64,000 nucleotides of DNA from Ulva prolifera. Taxonomy: Eukaryota; Chlorophyta; Ulvophyceae; Ulvales; Ulvaceae. The stretch is taken from the NCBI GenBank assembly GCA_023078555.1, contig CM041198.1:4850354-4914353 (forward strand), in the 5' to 3' direction. Below, in pieces: positions 1-10,319 of the stretch. A program made the position numbers and the translations under genes. Each line of letters opens with the position of its first letter. The first letter of the stretch is position 1. Below the pieces are notes generated by a model. That model saw only the letters and a program-made list of their open reading frames with translations, had not been told where the DNA came from and ran no database searches.

Positions 1-29
1 GGAGTGGCCATTCGGCGAATGGCCACTCC
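1..29. repeat. 29-base palindrome, left copy
   Basis: Perfect arms GAGTGGCCATTCG and CGAATGGCCACTC flank one centre base, extended by one more pair (G/C) on each side. The same 27-base core recurs five times at 14461-14897. It is likely a protein binding site near a transposon end, possibly the last unit of an array that starts before the window. Confidence 0.85.
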
Positions 30-485
30 AGCTCTGGCCAAGGATGAGGACATGCCTTGGAGTTCTGGAACACTTGCATTGCCGCTTGAAGCTTCCTCTG
101 CTCGCGAGAGTCGGGATTCCTCCGCAGCGCCGTGTTATGGTCCCACGCCCGTCTCGCATACTTCCTGCACATCGGGTCACCTCCGTCTGGGCGGGTATTG
201 TATGCTCCCCTTCTCCGCCACCGTTGGGCACGGCAACAGGTACGGCATAACCCGAGCATCAGCAGAGGCACACTCTTTGGTCGTGGTGTTCAAATGGTTG
301 TGCTGGCTGTAGAAAGCATGATTGATATTAGTCGCAACTTCGTACGCTTCACCTGTTTTGGCATCCTGTACACGATACCCGTCGCTGCATTCTGACCGCG
401 AATGGCGATGGTGAAGTGCCGCAAGAAACTACACTGAAAGTCGGTGGCATGCGATCCCGTGGCCCTGACGGGGTGGTAGTGGACC
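30..485. other. No gene recognised
   Basis: Between the left palindrome and the small leftward gene I see only short overlapping reading frames in several phases and no motif. It is probably the subterminal or 3' untranslated region of the transposon. Confidence 0.4.
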
Positions 486-1106
486 TCAGGTTGCAATCAC
501 GTTGTTAGTCGGAGACAGCAGCCGTACCCCATATGCAGCTTTGCCGAGTGCGTCCGCCTGCTTTTTCGTTAGAATACTCCCGACCCACACCTTCTCGTCG
601 GCTGGGGCTTTCAGGTTCACTAGTGCCTGCACGAGCTTGCCTTCCTTGTGGGCAGCGGCCATTCCCTCCACCTTGGATCTCATCCCTTCCGTCCACATCA
701 GCACCGCATCCTTCATCGTTTCCCACCGCACTTCAGCACCGGGGTCCGCAGTCAAGGCCGTAGCTGTGGAGTGTGCAGTGCCGACGGCTGCCGACGCTTG
801 TCCCACGCTCCCTCTGCCCTTGCCCAGCGCCTTCACCAGCACGGGCGGCTTCAGCAGTCCAGCGATTGTGCCTTTCCTGAAGAAGTACTTTACGCACGTC
901 ATCAGTTTCTCGACACTGTCGACATCAACGGAGCTGTCTTTGTCGACGGTTGACGTCAAAGTCAACCCGTCGACGCCGGCACCCCTGCTCCACACGTTGC
1001 TGACCAGCACGTCAAGCATCCCTGCTCCGTTGTCAGCATCATCTACAACTTCTTTCTCGATGATGACGGGCGAGGCGCGGAGGAACGTGAACTGCAGGTT
1101 GGACAT
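486..1106 (-). CDS. Small leftward protein of the transposon, function unknown
   Basis: An intact 206-codon frame without introns, starting MSNLQFTF and ending at 486. It is mixed alpha/beta in composition with an Asp/Ser/Val-rich stretch near residues 45-65 and Lys- and Ala-rich helical stretches toward the C-terminus. No signal peptide, membrane segment or known motif is visible, and I do not recognise the family. The opposite strand has an equally long open frame (502-1119). I prefer the minus strand because its protein reads less biased and it starts divergently from the transposase gene across a short spacer, as accessory genes of large DNA transposons often do. Function is unassigned. 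Confidence 0.5.
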   Translation of the reverse strand: MSNLQFTFLRASPVIIEKEVVDDADNGAGMLDVLVSNVWSRGAGVDGLTLTSTVDKDSSVDVDSVEKLMTCVKYFFRKGTIAGLLKPPVLVKALGKGRGSVGQASAAVGTAHSTATALTADPGAEVRWETMKDAVLMWTEGMRSKVEGMAAAHKEGKLVQALVNLKAPADEKVWVGSILTKKQADALGKAAYGVRLLSPTNNVIAT

Positions 1107-1442
1107 GGTGGAGGATTAGACAAAGCGGAATTAACACACGTATACAGTCGGTACTGTGGATGGCCTTTTCGTATGACAGCTAACAGATCGCGTCGTTCGC
1201 CCATGCTTTGCTGCTCCGTGCTTTGAATGGTATGCCGATGTAGCGTCGTCGTGCGGTCTGCCTTCAAAGGTTTGGCTGTCGCGATACCACGGCGCCTCGC
1301 CAGATATCGTGGCGACAGGGCGAACACGGTAGACGACAGGGAGGTCTTTGTGGTACTTAATGCCATCGTAGGAACGGTAAACACCAGAGGCCGCTCTGTC
1401 GTATAACTTCGTCACAAGTATGCTCAACTACGGCTGGCTACG
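1107..1442. promoter_or_regulatory. Divergent spacer, likely two-way promoter
   Basis: This spacer separates the start of the leftward small gene from the first exon of the rightward transposase gene. No clear TATA box was found. The promoter role is inferred only from the divergent arrangement. Confidence 0.3.
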
Positions 1443-4400
1443 ATGGCCGAGTCTAGACTGAAGAAGTAAGAGGTGAACGACTCGATTGCCAACGCGAACT
1501 GTAAGCGCCTGGTCCCTCCCGAGCCGACGGGGAAGGAACCGTTGAAATACCAGTGTCTAGGATGTGGTGAGAAGTTTGCCCGGCACACCACCGCCCAAAA
1601 CCATTACGATCCCTGCAGCAAGTTACTGAGTGCAGCAGCCGCAGCGCGGAGAGCCGCTGGTGGACACGACGACGCGGGCCCAGTCTCGAGGCCAGCCACT
1701 GGCCCGACCTCCGCTGCTGCCGATGATGACGTCATCGGCATACACGACGGGGCCGGTCCCTCTGGGAGACCACCATCCCCTCCAGACATGTGGGGTCCCC
1801 CCAATGACCCTGCCCACTCCGACGACCTCTTCGACGTGCGTACCTGCGGTAGTTGACCGTGCTGAGTCCCGGATTGCCTGATCATGATGCAGATCGGCAT
1901 GACAGCGGCTCGTGATGGCCATGGGTGTCAGCGCTCCTGTCCCTTGCTGTATCCTGCCTGCTCGCCCAAAGCAACTCTGATGTGTTGGGATTGTGTACAG
2001 CTGCCCCCACCGTCCGAAAGTGACTATGCCGAGGGCCCCGCACAATTTTCAGACGCCGACTCAGACACCTCAGACGCAGACTCCATTGCCTTCTCCTCAG
2101 AGACGAACTACAGTTCAGACGAATCCGAGGTGTGTCCTCATCTTCCATTACATGCAATGCTGTGAATCCGCTCGTACTCCTCCGTGGGACTGGCCGGATC
2201 GTTGCCCATGCAGGAGGCGGATGACGACGGCCCGCTCCCCACCACAGGGGCCCGGAAGGGCACGGGCGCCTGGTGGCATGACCAACGCATGAAACACATA
2301 TACACTGGCAGCGCCCTCACCGTCCTCACGGTGTGCATGTGGATTGCCCAGTTGAAGAGCCTCTTTCGCATACAAGACGTGGTCGTCGATACGTGGTGCA
2401 GGTTCATACATTACCTCCTGCTACCCGATGGCAACTTTTCCCCCCCCTCCTTTCACCTCGTCAAGGCGGTGTTGGGTGTCCCGCCTGTTTCCTCTGTGAC
2501 GCGCCACGTTTGTCCCCAATGCTGGACCTTGTTCCCCCCACTTGATCCGGGTGACCATCACCAGCATTTGGCGGACACCTGCGGAACCCCTGGTTGTCAA
2601 CAGCCATTCGATGTCGATCTCACAGGGAAGGGTGTCCCAGTGCGCTCAGCTTTCTTCTTTGGCGAAGAAGCCTCGCTGAAAGACCTCCTCCTGCAGCCGG
2701 GGCTGCTGACGAGCGTACGGGAAGCCAGGGCAACAGCTGTCAAAGACAAAAGCAGCTTCCTCAACTCCCCGGCTGGAAAGGCCCTCAACCTGGCGTGTGG
2801 GGGAAAAATCCTCAAGCCAAAGCATCGGGAGCTTGTCCTGCTGTTCAGCCTCGGTGCGCTCCATCTCCACAACTGAGTATGTGGCTATCAGGCACACCGA
2901 AACGGCATGCATATGCCACTCCGCGAATTGAGACCCTCAGCCACGTGTCCCGACAGTCGCGTCTCCTGCAGGGGGGGACGGGGCCCAGCTGTATGTCAAC
3001 AAGCAGCACGGGGTCACCATCTGGGGGATCCGCCTGCTTGACCTGCCGCCCCATCTCTCAAGTACCAATGTGGCCTGGATTCCCCTTGGAGTGGTGGAGG
3101 GGCCATCCGAACCGACGTGCATGGGCAGCATTCTGGATTCCGTGATGGCGTTCTTCAAGAAGCATGATCCGGGCGCGCACTCACCTTGCCTGCCTCATCA
3201 CTGCCGGGTGATGTGTGTAGTCCCCGACCCCGTAGTGTCTGTCCCCGCTTTCATGTGATGGCTTCAATGCAGGAGCTGGCGGAGAGGCACTCGAAATCAC
3301 ACTGCCTGGGGGTGAGGTACTGCACGTGTGGCCGGTGCTGTGCTGTGTGGAGGGGGATATCCCATGGCTGGAGAAACTTACCAACAGCATCGGCCACACA
3401 GCGAAGAGGGCATGTTTCAGATGTGCCCAAAACGGCGTGTGGCATTACCCCGCCAACACGGTCAGATCCGTGGTGGTCACTTCCGTGTGTAAACACTTTC
3501 CTGCTAGTTTTGCCTCACGTACCTGTCCCGCTTACAATTGCTATCATGCATGCCACGGCGATGCAGGTGGATGGGACACCACCTCCCTCTGCATCAGCCC
3601 GTTCCCTGCTATGCCGGCGGGCCTCTGAAAGGGACATCACTCACCCCGGAGGAAGAAGCGGCATCTTCAGCTGCAAACCCCCGGATGGTGCCTGGGAGTG
3701 TACAACCGGACACTGGTGGCAACCCGCCGCGGACCGCGTGGACCGAGCCCCAGCATGTGCAGCCCTGTTCCTGTGAGTCTGACAACCGCTTGAAGTACTC
3801 GGCGGCAGAGATCCTGGCGAGGGGCCGAAAGGGCGACAACATCGCTGCTCAGGTGCAATTCCATTGACAATGTCATCGATTTCCATCTGTGCACATGCGG
3901 CCTACTCCCCGGCCCCCCCTCTGTGCACCGCAACTCATCCTGCCAACCCCTCTGACACCGAACACGCGTCGTAGGTGATACGGCTCTTTTCTTGTGGTAA
4001 CCCTGGCCAGGCCTGTGGTATTGCAGGTCCACGCACCAACCTTGAAACGCTATTGCGACCGGAAGACACCGAAGTCCAGGGCCAAGCTCGCCAAAGACGA
4101 GTACAAGCTACTGGGGGTGAAAGGTTCTCCGCTCTTCAGTCTCCACTCCTACTTCAAGTACGAGCACCCCCAGCCTGCTGCTCCCTCCCCTGCCCTTGAG
4201 TTTGGAATGGTTTATGAATTGCGCTATGATGTTGCAGTCCCTGCCATTTCTTCCGGCTCGGAGTGGCGCACGTGTTTCTGCTCGGTGTGCTCATGGACTT
4301 CTGGAACCAGTGGCTCCCTCCCCTGGGCCGGAAGAAGTCCAAGAAGGCGCCATTGACGGGCCTCCGGGCCCTGTTCCGACTGCCAGAGGATGTCGTCAAG

Positions 4401-5953
4401 GCGATAGCTGCCAGAGCGCCCCACATCATGCAGACTTCTCTTTTCAAGAAGGTGTACTCCGACATCACCAAGTGCGCAGTCCCATCGCCTGCACGCCCTG
4501 CTCGCATCCGAGGCTGCGCCACTTGTCGGACTGTTACTTGGACACGGGAACCATGTGCACTCCTGTTGAAGCAGCCCGTCTGAGTCAGGGTGACTGTTTG
4601 CGTAGGCACCGCAGTCGCTGGCTCATGGAAGACTGGCTGGCCTTCACCGAGACATTCTCGCTGTACCTCCTGCACGATCTCCCGTGGAAAGCCTCCGAGA
4701 AACGCATACGCAGAGTGTTTGAGCAGTCGTGGGGGCTCCTGCGAGCAGGGGCCCTCTACTTTCTCAGATATGAAGAGGGTCAGCACACACCGGCCCGAAT
4801 CACGGAAGCACAGCGATTGATGCTGCAGTACGCCAAGCTGGCGGAGGAGACGTTTGAGGGCGCCGCTCTCAGCACGTACAAGCTGCATCTGGCAGCTTGT
4901 CACCTTCCGGATCAGGTGAGGTGCTGCGGTGCATCCTTCTTCAGTCTTGAATTCTGGATCGAGCGGATGGTCCAGCTCTTGAAGAGACTGATCAAATATC
5001 GATCGACTCGTTGCCCTGAACAAGTATACGTGAGCGATGAACTGCTGCGCCGCACATGTATGCGGCTGCTACATGATGCAGCTTCACTGCCTGCTGCCAT
5101 GACCTCACTGTCGGATGCCATAGCGACGGAGAAACGCCGGCGGGCACGAACTCGCAACGGAAGATCCGCTGACGGGGATCAATCAGTTGACAGCGACCGG
5201 ATCACCGGCAGGGTCGTCGGGGTGGGCAGGGCTCCTGCCCAGTCTGAGACAGCAGAGGTCCTCCCCCTTGACTTCGTGGGAGATGAGCTGACAGGGTTGC
5301 CGTACCTCCTCTTCCATCAGGATTCCCTACAGGATGAGGGCTGGCCAACTCACTGTCGCCGGGGGGTTGGATATGCACGCTCGGTGGCCATCCACCGAGC
5401 TCTGGGCCTGAAGGTGGATGGCACTGTTGATGAGGCTCGCCGTGAGGGTACAATGACACTTCTGAAGTTCCACCAGATGCAATCCCGCGTTGCAGACATG
5501 TTCAGCTGCGCGCAACAGTCTACGCAAGGGAAGAAAGACAACAAGTGGTGCCTCTTGAGGTACCTCATTGGGGGGGACGGGGACAGGGGTGGCGGGACAG
5601 TGACGTATTTCATCGGGGAACTGCAGTATTTCATGAGGGCGTGTCTGCAGCCCCGGGATGGCGTGAGTTGCGTGTCATGTGTTGCGGAACCAAACCCATT
5701 GTACCTGGGGGTTGCTGATCTGTATAATTGCACCTTGCCAGCCACCCCGGGAGCCCGCGCCCCAGATCCCGTGTTGAAACGTCCCCCTGAGTTTTTCGGT
5801 GTGGCGGGTGCAAACAGGGGGTCTCGGGCGTATGGCGGCAGATACGTCGTAGACTTGGACGCAGTTCCATGCCAGTTAGTTCCAGTCCGGAGGGGTGCAC
5901 GAAATGTGCAGTATTGGGCCACTGCGAACAAGGCTTCTGGCCGAACCGTGTAA
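1443..5953 (+). CDS. TNP2/Transposase_21-type DDE transposase with N-terminal zinc finger
   Basis: Multi-exon transposase. The first exon holds a C2H2-like finger (CLGCGEKF...HTTAQNHYDPC), followed by acidic Ser/Asp linkers. Exon 2214-2853 has the family's YTGSALTVL start, LLLPDGN and a CPQC...C...C cluster. The first catalytic Asp lies in LGGDGAQLY, created across the 2854-2971 intron, followed by the family spacing to VVEGPSEP. The second is in CCVEGDIPW, followed by GHTAKRACFRC. AHVFLLGVLMDFW and LEFWIERM follow, the last supplying a candidate acidic residue. Exons by splice phase: to 1835, 2001-2129, 2214-2853, 2972 to about 3180, about 3273-3470, about 3590-3852, 4027-4157, 4238-4471, 4606-5953. 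The start codon (ATG 1443 or later) and the junction near 3180-3273 are unresolved; the latter needs a phase I could not match, so a non-standard splice or a small indel is possible. It would cut and paste the element in the nucleus. Confidence 0.78.
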
Positions 5954-6277
5954 AGCACTGGGGGCATCGTGTGCTCTCCCATTGATACCAGTACGGCACA
6001 TGCTACAGCAGATAAGTTGGCGCGCAGTCTCCGGCACTGTATGGCCACCGGTGCATTATTGGCAGCAGCCAACAGCCATTCGCCAAACGTGGTGCGCGTG
6101 TAGCCACTTTTGCGCCTGCTTCGAGCATCGGCGACGGCTCCGACATCATGGTACCGGCACTGCGGATCGATTGAATATCTGTTAATAGTTAAAGGTATTA
6201 GATACTGGTTGACGGCGACGCGATAAGCTTGGTACAGCACCTTCGTAGTGCTTAGATCCCCAACTTGGTTAGACAGG
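5954..6277. other. Spacer between transposase and protease genes
   Basis: Short spacer between two rightward genes. It presumably holds the transposase 3' end and the next promoter. No motif was recognised. Confidence 0.35.
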
Positions 6278-9200
6278 ATGATTTCAGCCGGGGACCTGAG
6301 GACCTTGATTGCGACATTGAATAGTAGAAATTCATACGAGTCGTCGTTCTATAGATTCGTAGAAACGGCCCTAAGGGGGACATGGACGCCAGGTCAACCG
6401 ATTCCGGTTCTCACTATCTGCAGCAGGGATCCGGGGTTCCCAATAGATTTAATGGGGAACTCCTATCTCCTGACCACGGTTGACATCACCATGGTGGGGT
6501 TTATTATCGATGCCGGGGGAGAAGGGCTGGACGAGTACCTGGACTCCATTCGGGCGATGAAGGAAGGCGTCCAGGTAGCCCACGCCGCAAACCACGCAGC
6601 GGTCGTAGAGAAGAAGATGCATTCTCTATGGCACGACATCCGGCTCATCGCGGTCGAGCGCGCGGCCAGGACGGGCGCACCGTGCGATCCCGAGGACATC
6701 GTACTGTACAGAGCATGTAAAGCCGGAGTGGGAGTGGTGGAAGATGCCGGCAGCCTGCTCGTGTGTGTGCTGGGCACGAGCGGGACCGAGGCGATTCGCC
6801 GGTGGGTAGAGGTGGAGAGAGAGGCGCCGCATCAGCGCAATCCCACATGGCCACTTTCAGAGGTGCAGGTGGCCCCTCTGCAGGCGCCTCTGTTGCCCCC
6901 ACATCTCGACTTGGGGGGGGCTGCTGATGACCCCGCTCCGGAGGGGGCCACTGACGTCGCCACATCCCCGGGCGTGGTGTCGGTCGTTCCCTTACAGCTC
7001 GACGAGGGGGGGGCTGCTGGTGACCCCGATCTGGAGGAGGCCATCAACGCCGCCACATCCCCGGGCGTGGAGTCGGTCGCTCCTTTACCCTGGGCGGAGT
7101 CCAGCGGCGACAGCGTGTTCAGGGGTGGTGGCAAGCGGGGGCGTGGCAGACATGCCCCGCTGCGGCACAGGGCGGTGGGGGCACGAGGGGCAGTGGCACC
7201 GGTTGCAGGGCGTGGGTCCCGCCCTAACACCCTCCAACAGCCCGCGCGGGTACGTGTCAGTGCACGGGGTGGCTCCCGGCGGGGCGCTGCGGCCGTGGCG
7301 GAGATACTCAGCCGTGAGCCTCCGGCACCAGTAGTGCCAGCAGCAGTAGGGGCTCGCCCTCCAATGGTGCGCCCAGAGCCCGATCAGCCAGAAGGGCCTG
7401 CAAGGGCCGCAGCTTCTCCATCCCGGACCACCGGCTGTCTGCCACCTCCGCTTCCGGGGGTGGCTGCAACAGCTGCCGCCCCCCCCAGGCCACAGGCAGC
7501 GGCGGAGGAGGGTCTGATAGCTCGGGAGGGGGCCACTGCAGACCCCCCTGCAGAAGGTGACATCGAGCCAATTCCTGAATCTCAGGACGTACCGGTCACC
7601 GCTGCGGACGACGGGGAGGGTCCGGGCGCAAGCCCCAACCCTGTAGGGGGGCCTGCCGCACCAACAGGCATGTCGCCCGGGGCAGACACGATCGCCCTCC
7701 CTCCGACAGGGGCCAGTCAGGGCGTACAGCTGCTCTCGGCCTCGCTACTGGCCCACCCGCCGGTGACCCCTCCGGCATGGGTGACGGACATGCCCGCAAA
7801 GCCGGCGGGGAAACTGAAGCAGCTGTGGTCGCCGACACCCCCGGGGCCCAGTAACACAGCCCCTGCCCAATCGCGTGACGCGGGCGGGCCCACGGAGGTG
7901 ACCTCCTCCGATGACGACGAGCCTGGCCCGTCATCAGTGCCGGGGGGCGTAACGGTACAGCTGGGTCATTTTGGGGAAGCGCAGGTGTCTGTGGTCGTGG
8001 GACTACCAATCCTTGCAAGAGGCTGGCCCACGTCCTGGCTAGAATCGCCGCACGTAGACTACGCACTCAGAATATGTGTGACACTTGCAGGCCAGGGCGT
8101 CATTGCGCTGCAAAGCACGAACTTGGCCGGGGTATGTGCCGGGGATGCGGGTGCAGGCTGGTCTGCCAGTCGCAGTAGGTGTTTGGGGCGGTGGATGGTC
8201 CGAGCCCACATATTCGAGCAAGAATGCGTCCTTGTCCCAGTACCCCGGAACGGCCACTGGGCACTGGCCGTCATCTGGCATCCATGTGCGCCCCCTCGAC
8301 TCAACTGACTATGCAATGACAATCGCATACTCTGTTAGTCGCACCTGTCGCGTTATCCCTGCAGGTGAGGACACTGCAGGGGCCCACCGATGGTGATGTC
8401 GTGTTGCAGGGCTCTTGAAGCAGGACAAGGCCCCCAGCATGTCATTTTTCGACAGCTTGAAGGACGCCGGCCACGGCACCGCCGAGCGGGTCAAGGCGGT
8501 GCTGAGTGAGGCGCTGTGCATGGCGCTCGACAACCCGGAGCGCCGGGCAACCGGCACCTCCCTGCCAGAGGATCCCCCTACTAGGTCGGGGACAGGGAGG
8601 GGAGGAGTGGGACGGCGTCCAAACGTGCGTTTGGCCACCAGGCCACCGGCTTCCACAGCGAGGATCACTCTGCAGTTGACTACAGTGCGATTCTCCCCGG
8701 GCACTGGTACCTTGAACATGCGGCTACCTGATTGCTGTCACCCGCTCACAGGGAGTCACGCTCTGAACCGCATGGCGCCGGCCAGCTTCCATTGTGCCCC
8801 CGTCCTCCAGCCACCCGCCGCCTCAAGCCACCCCCCCCCCACCTTCATCCCCGCAGGCCCTGTCATAACCACACCCTAGCATGTCATTGACTTGAATTGT
8901 GGCCGTTGACACGCCCGTCTTGGCCACCTACACCAGTGCACTGTGGAATATAGGTCGGTGGAGTCCCCCAACAACCGAACGGCCATGATTGCGGGGCGTA
9001 CACTGCAATGTTCGCCGATGCAGCATGCCAGGTCGTCCGCGAAATGCGACAAGAGGTGACCTATTTTCCAGTGACCTCCACGGGGTGGAGGCTACTCGTA
9101 GGGTCCTGAGGCGCATAACCCGCCTCAAGGTGCAGCATGCGGTGCTGTACCGCATCCTGCTTACACGGGCCCTCTTGCAAGAATGGCACCGTGGTGGGAG

Positions 9201-9616
9201 GGCGGGGGACCAGCTAGTGGGTCTATCCGCTGAAGACGGCACCAACATCCTAGCCGATGCTCGGTGGGACCGCCACCTGCAGTCCCCGCCGTTTGCAGAC
9301 ATGGCTGCAGACGAGTTGAGGTGTGCGCTACACAATCCCAATATTATCACCACCTTAGCCCCGCCACCTCTACTCCTCTGGAGAGTCTTTCATTTGCCGG
9401 CCCGCACAGGCCTTGTCTAGTCATCGCACATGCGCTCGTCTCGCCCCCACCCCCCCCCGCAGGCGGCACCACTCCTACAAGATGCCGGTACTATGCAGGG
9501 AATGGTACCTTCACGCGGGGTTCGACGCCTTCACACAGAAGGTGCAGCCCCTCGTTAAGACCCTTAGTCAGCAATACAACAAGTTGATGGCCGTTCCGCT
9601 GAAGAAGCGGCTCTGA
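6278..9616 (+). CDS. Transposon-borne protein with C-terminal Ulp1-like (C48) cysteine protease domain
   Basis: The likely start is the ATG at 6278 (MISAGDLRTL). The N-terminal ~200 residues form an unrecognised globular region. It is followed by a long Pro/Ala/Gly-rich disordered stretch with a two-fold ~37-residue repeat (about 6870-7100). From about 7980 the pattern is that of the SUMO-protease fold: GWPTSWLESPHVDYALR, then VLVPVPRNGHWALAVIW with the catalytic His before Trp. Intron 8286-8409 (GTGCGC donor, TTGCAG acceptor, matching phase) joins this to MSFFDSLK, whose Asp is the second catalytic residue. I could not place the later Gln and Asp-Cys-Gly motif, so the enzyme may be degenerate or its exons unresolved. 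Further exons about 8990-9359 and 9464-9616 end in PLKKRL. Ulp1-like genes are known passengers of plant and fungal DNA transposons. The likely role is protein processing or deSUMOylation for the element. Confidence 0.65.
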
Positions 9617-10080
9617 GTATCCCTACACGGCGTTTGCCGAGCGGTTACAATGCACCGACCGCTAAGCGCCAGGTAGGCGGGTATTCCTGACAGGGGTGCC
9701 CATTGTAATAGTTGGCAGGTGGGGTGGTTGTAAGGGGGGGAGACTAGTGCAGGAGGGGGCTTCCAGGGAATGGGGGGCGGCTATGTGGGCGGGACGCGCA
9801 CGGCACGCCATAGCAGTCCTGAGATAGTGTCACTGTGGCGACAGGCCTCCCCCGGCGTTGATGTTGTATTGCAGTGTTGGGTAGCTGTATACCATTCGTG
9901 TGTCTGCTGCGATAAAAGGCCAGAGCCAACTTTGTTAAGAAGGTGTACTGAGGCGTGACAACCTTCAGTCTACTTGCATCTACTGTTGGAATGGCCCATG
10001 CATTGCTGGAGCTCGTTGGTGTACGTGCTAATCATTACTCGTTCGCAAAGGTAGTTTTCAAAGTCAACATTCTACGGAAA
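9617..10080. other. Convergent 3' region, no gene seen
   Basis: This lies between the stop of the rightward protease gene and the end of the leftward gene. I see no coding frame with support. Confidence 0.4.
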
Positions 10081-10081
10081 G

Positions 10082-10107
10082 CCCCCCCCCCCCCCCCCCC
10101 CCCCCCC
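10082..10107. repeat. Poly-C run of 26 bases
   Basis: An uninterrupted run of C follows 'ttctacggaaag' and is followed by a C-rich tract. On the minus strand it is poly-G, able to form G-quadruplexes. Its true length is likely uncertain in any assembly. Confidence 0.95.
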
Positions 10108-10319
10108 TCCCCGACCCCACCCTAATCCGCACTCCAGCACTCCTCCTAGTAGCCCCCCTTCGTCGTTCAGTTTCACTCGGCCACGTTGCGTCCCTGTACG
10201 GTGAGCAGCCTCGAATAATGAAATGGGTGTGAGGGGGCAGGACGCAAGAGTGGCAACTGGGAGACAGGGAGGGCCTGCGCAAAAGTCAAGCACGGGACGA
10301 GAGGCAACCTCGGAACGGA

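Noticed and set aside
502..1119. 205-codon plus-strand frame opposite the small leftward gene
   Set aside because: Nearly coextensive shadow, Ser/Thr/Pro-rich. The minus frame reads as the more normal protein, though this is not proven.
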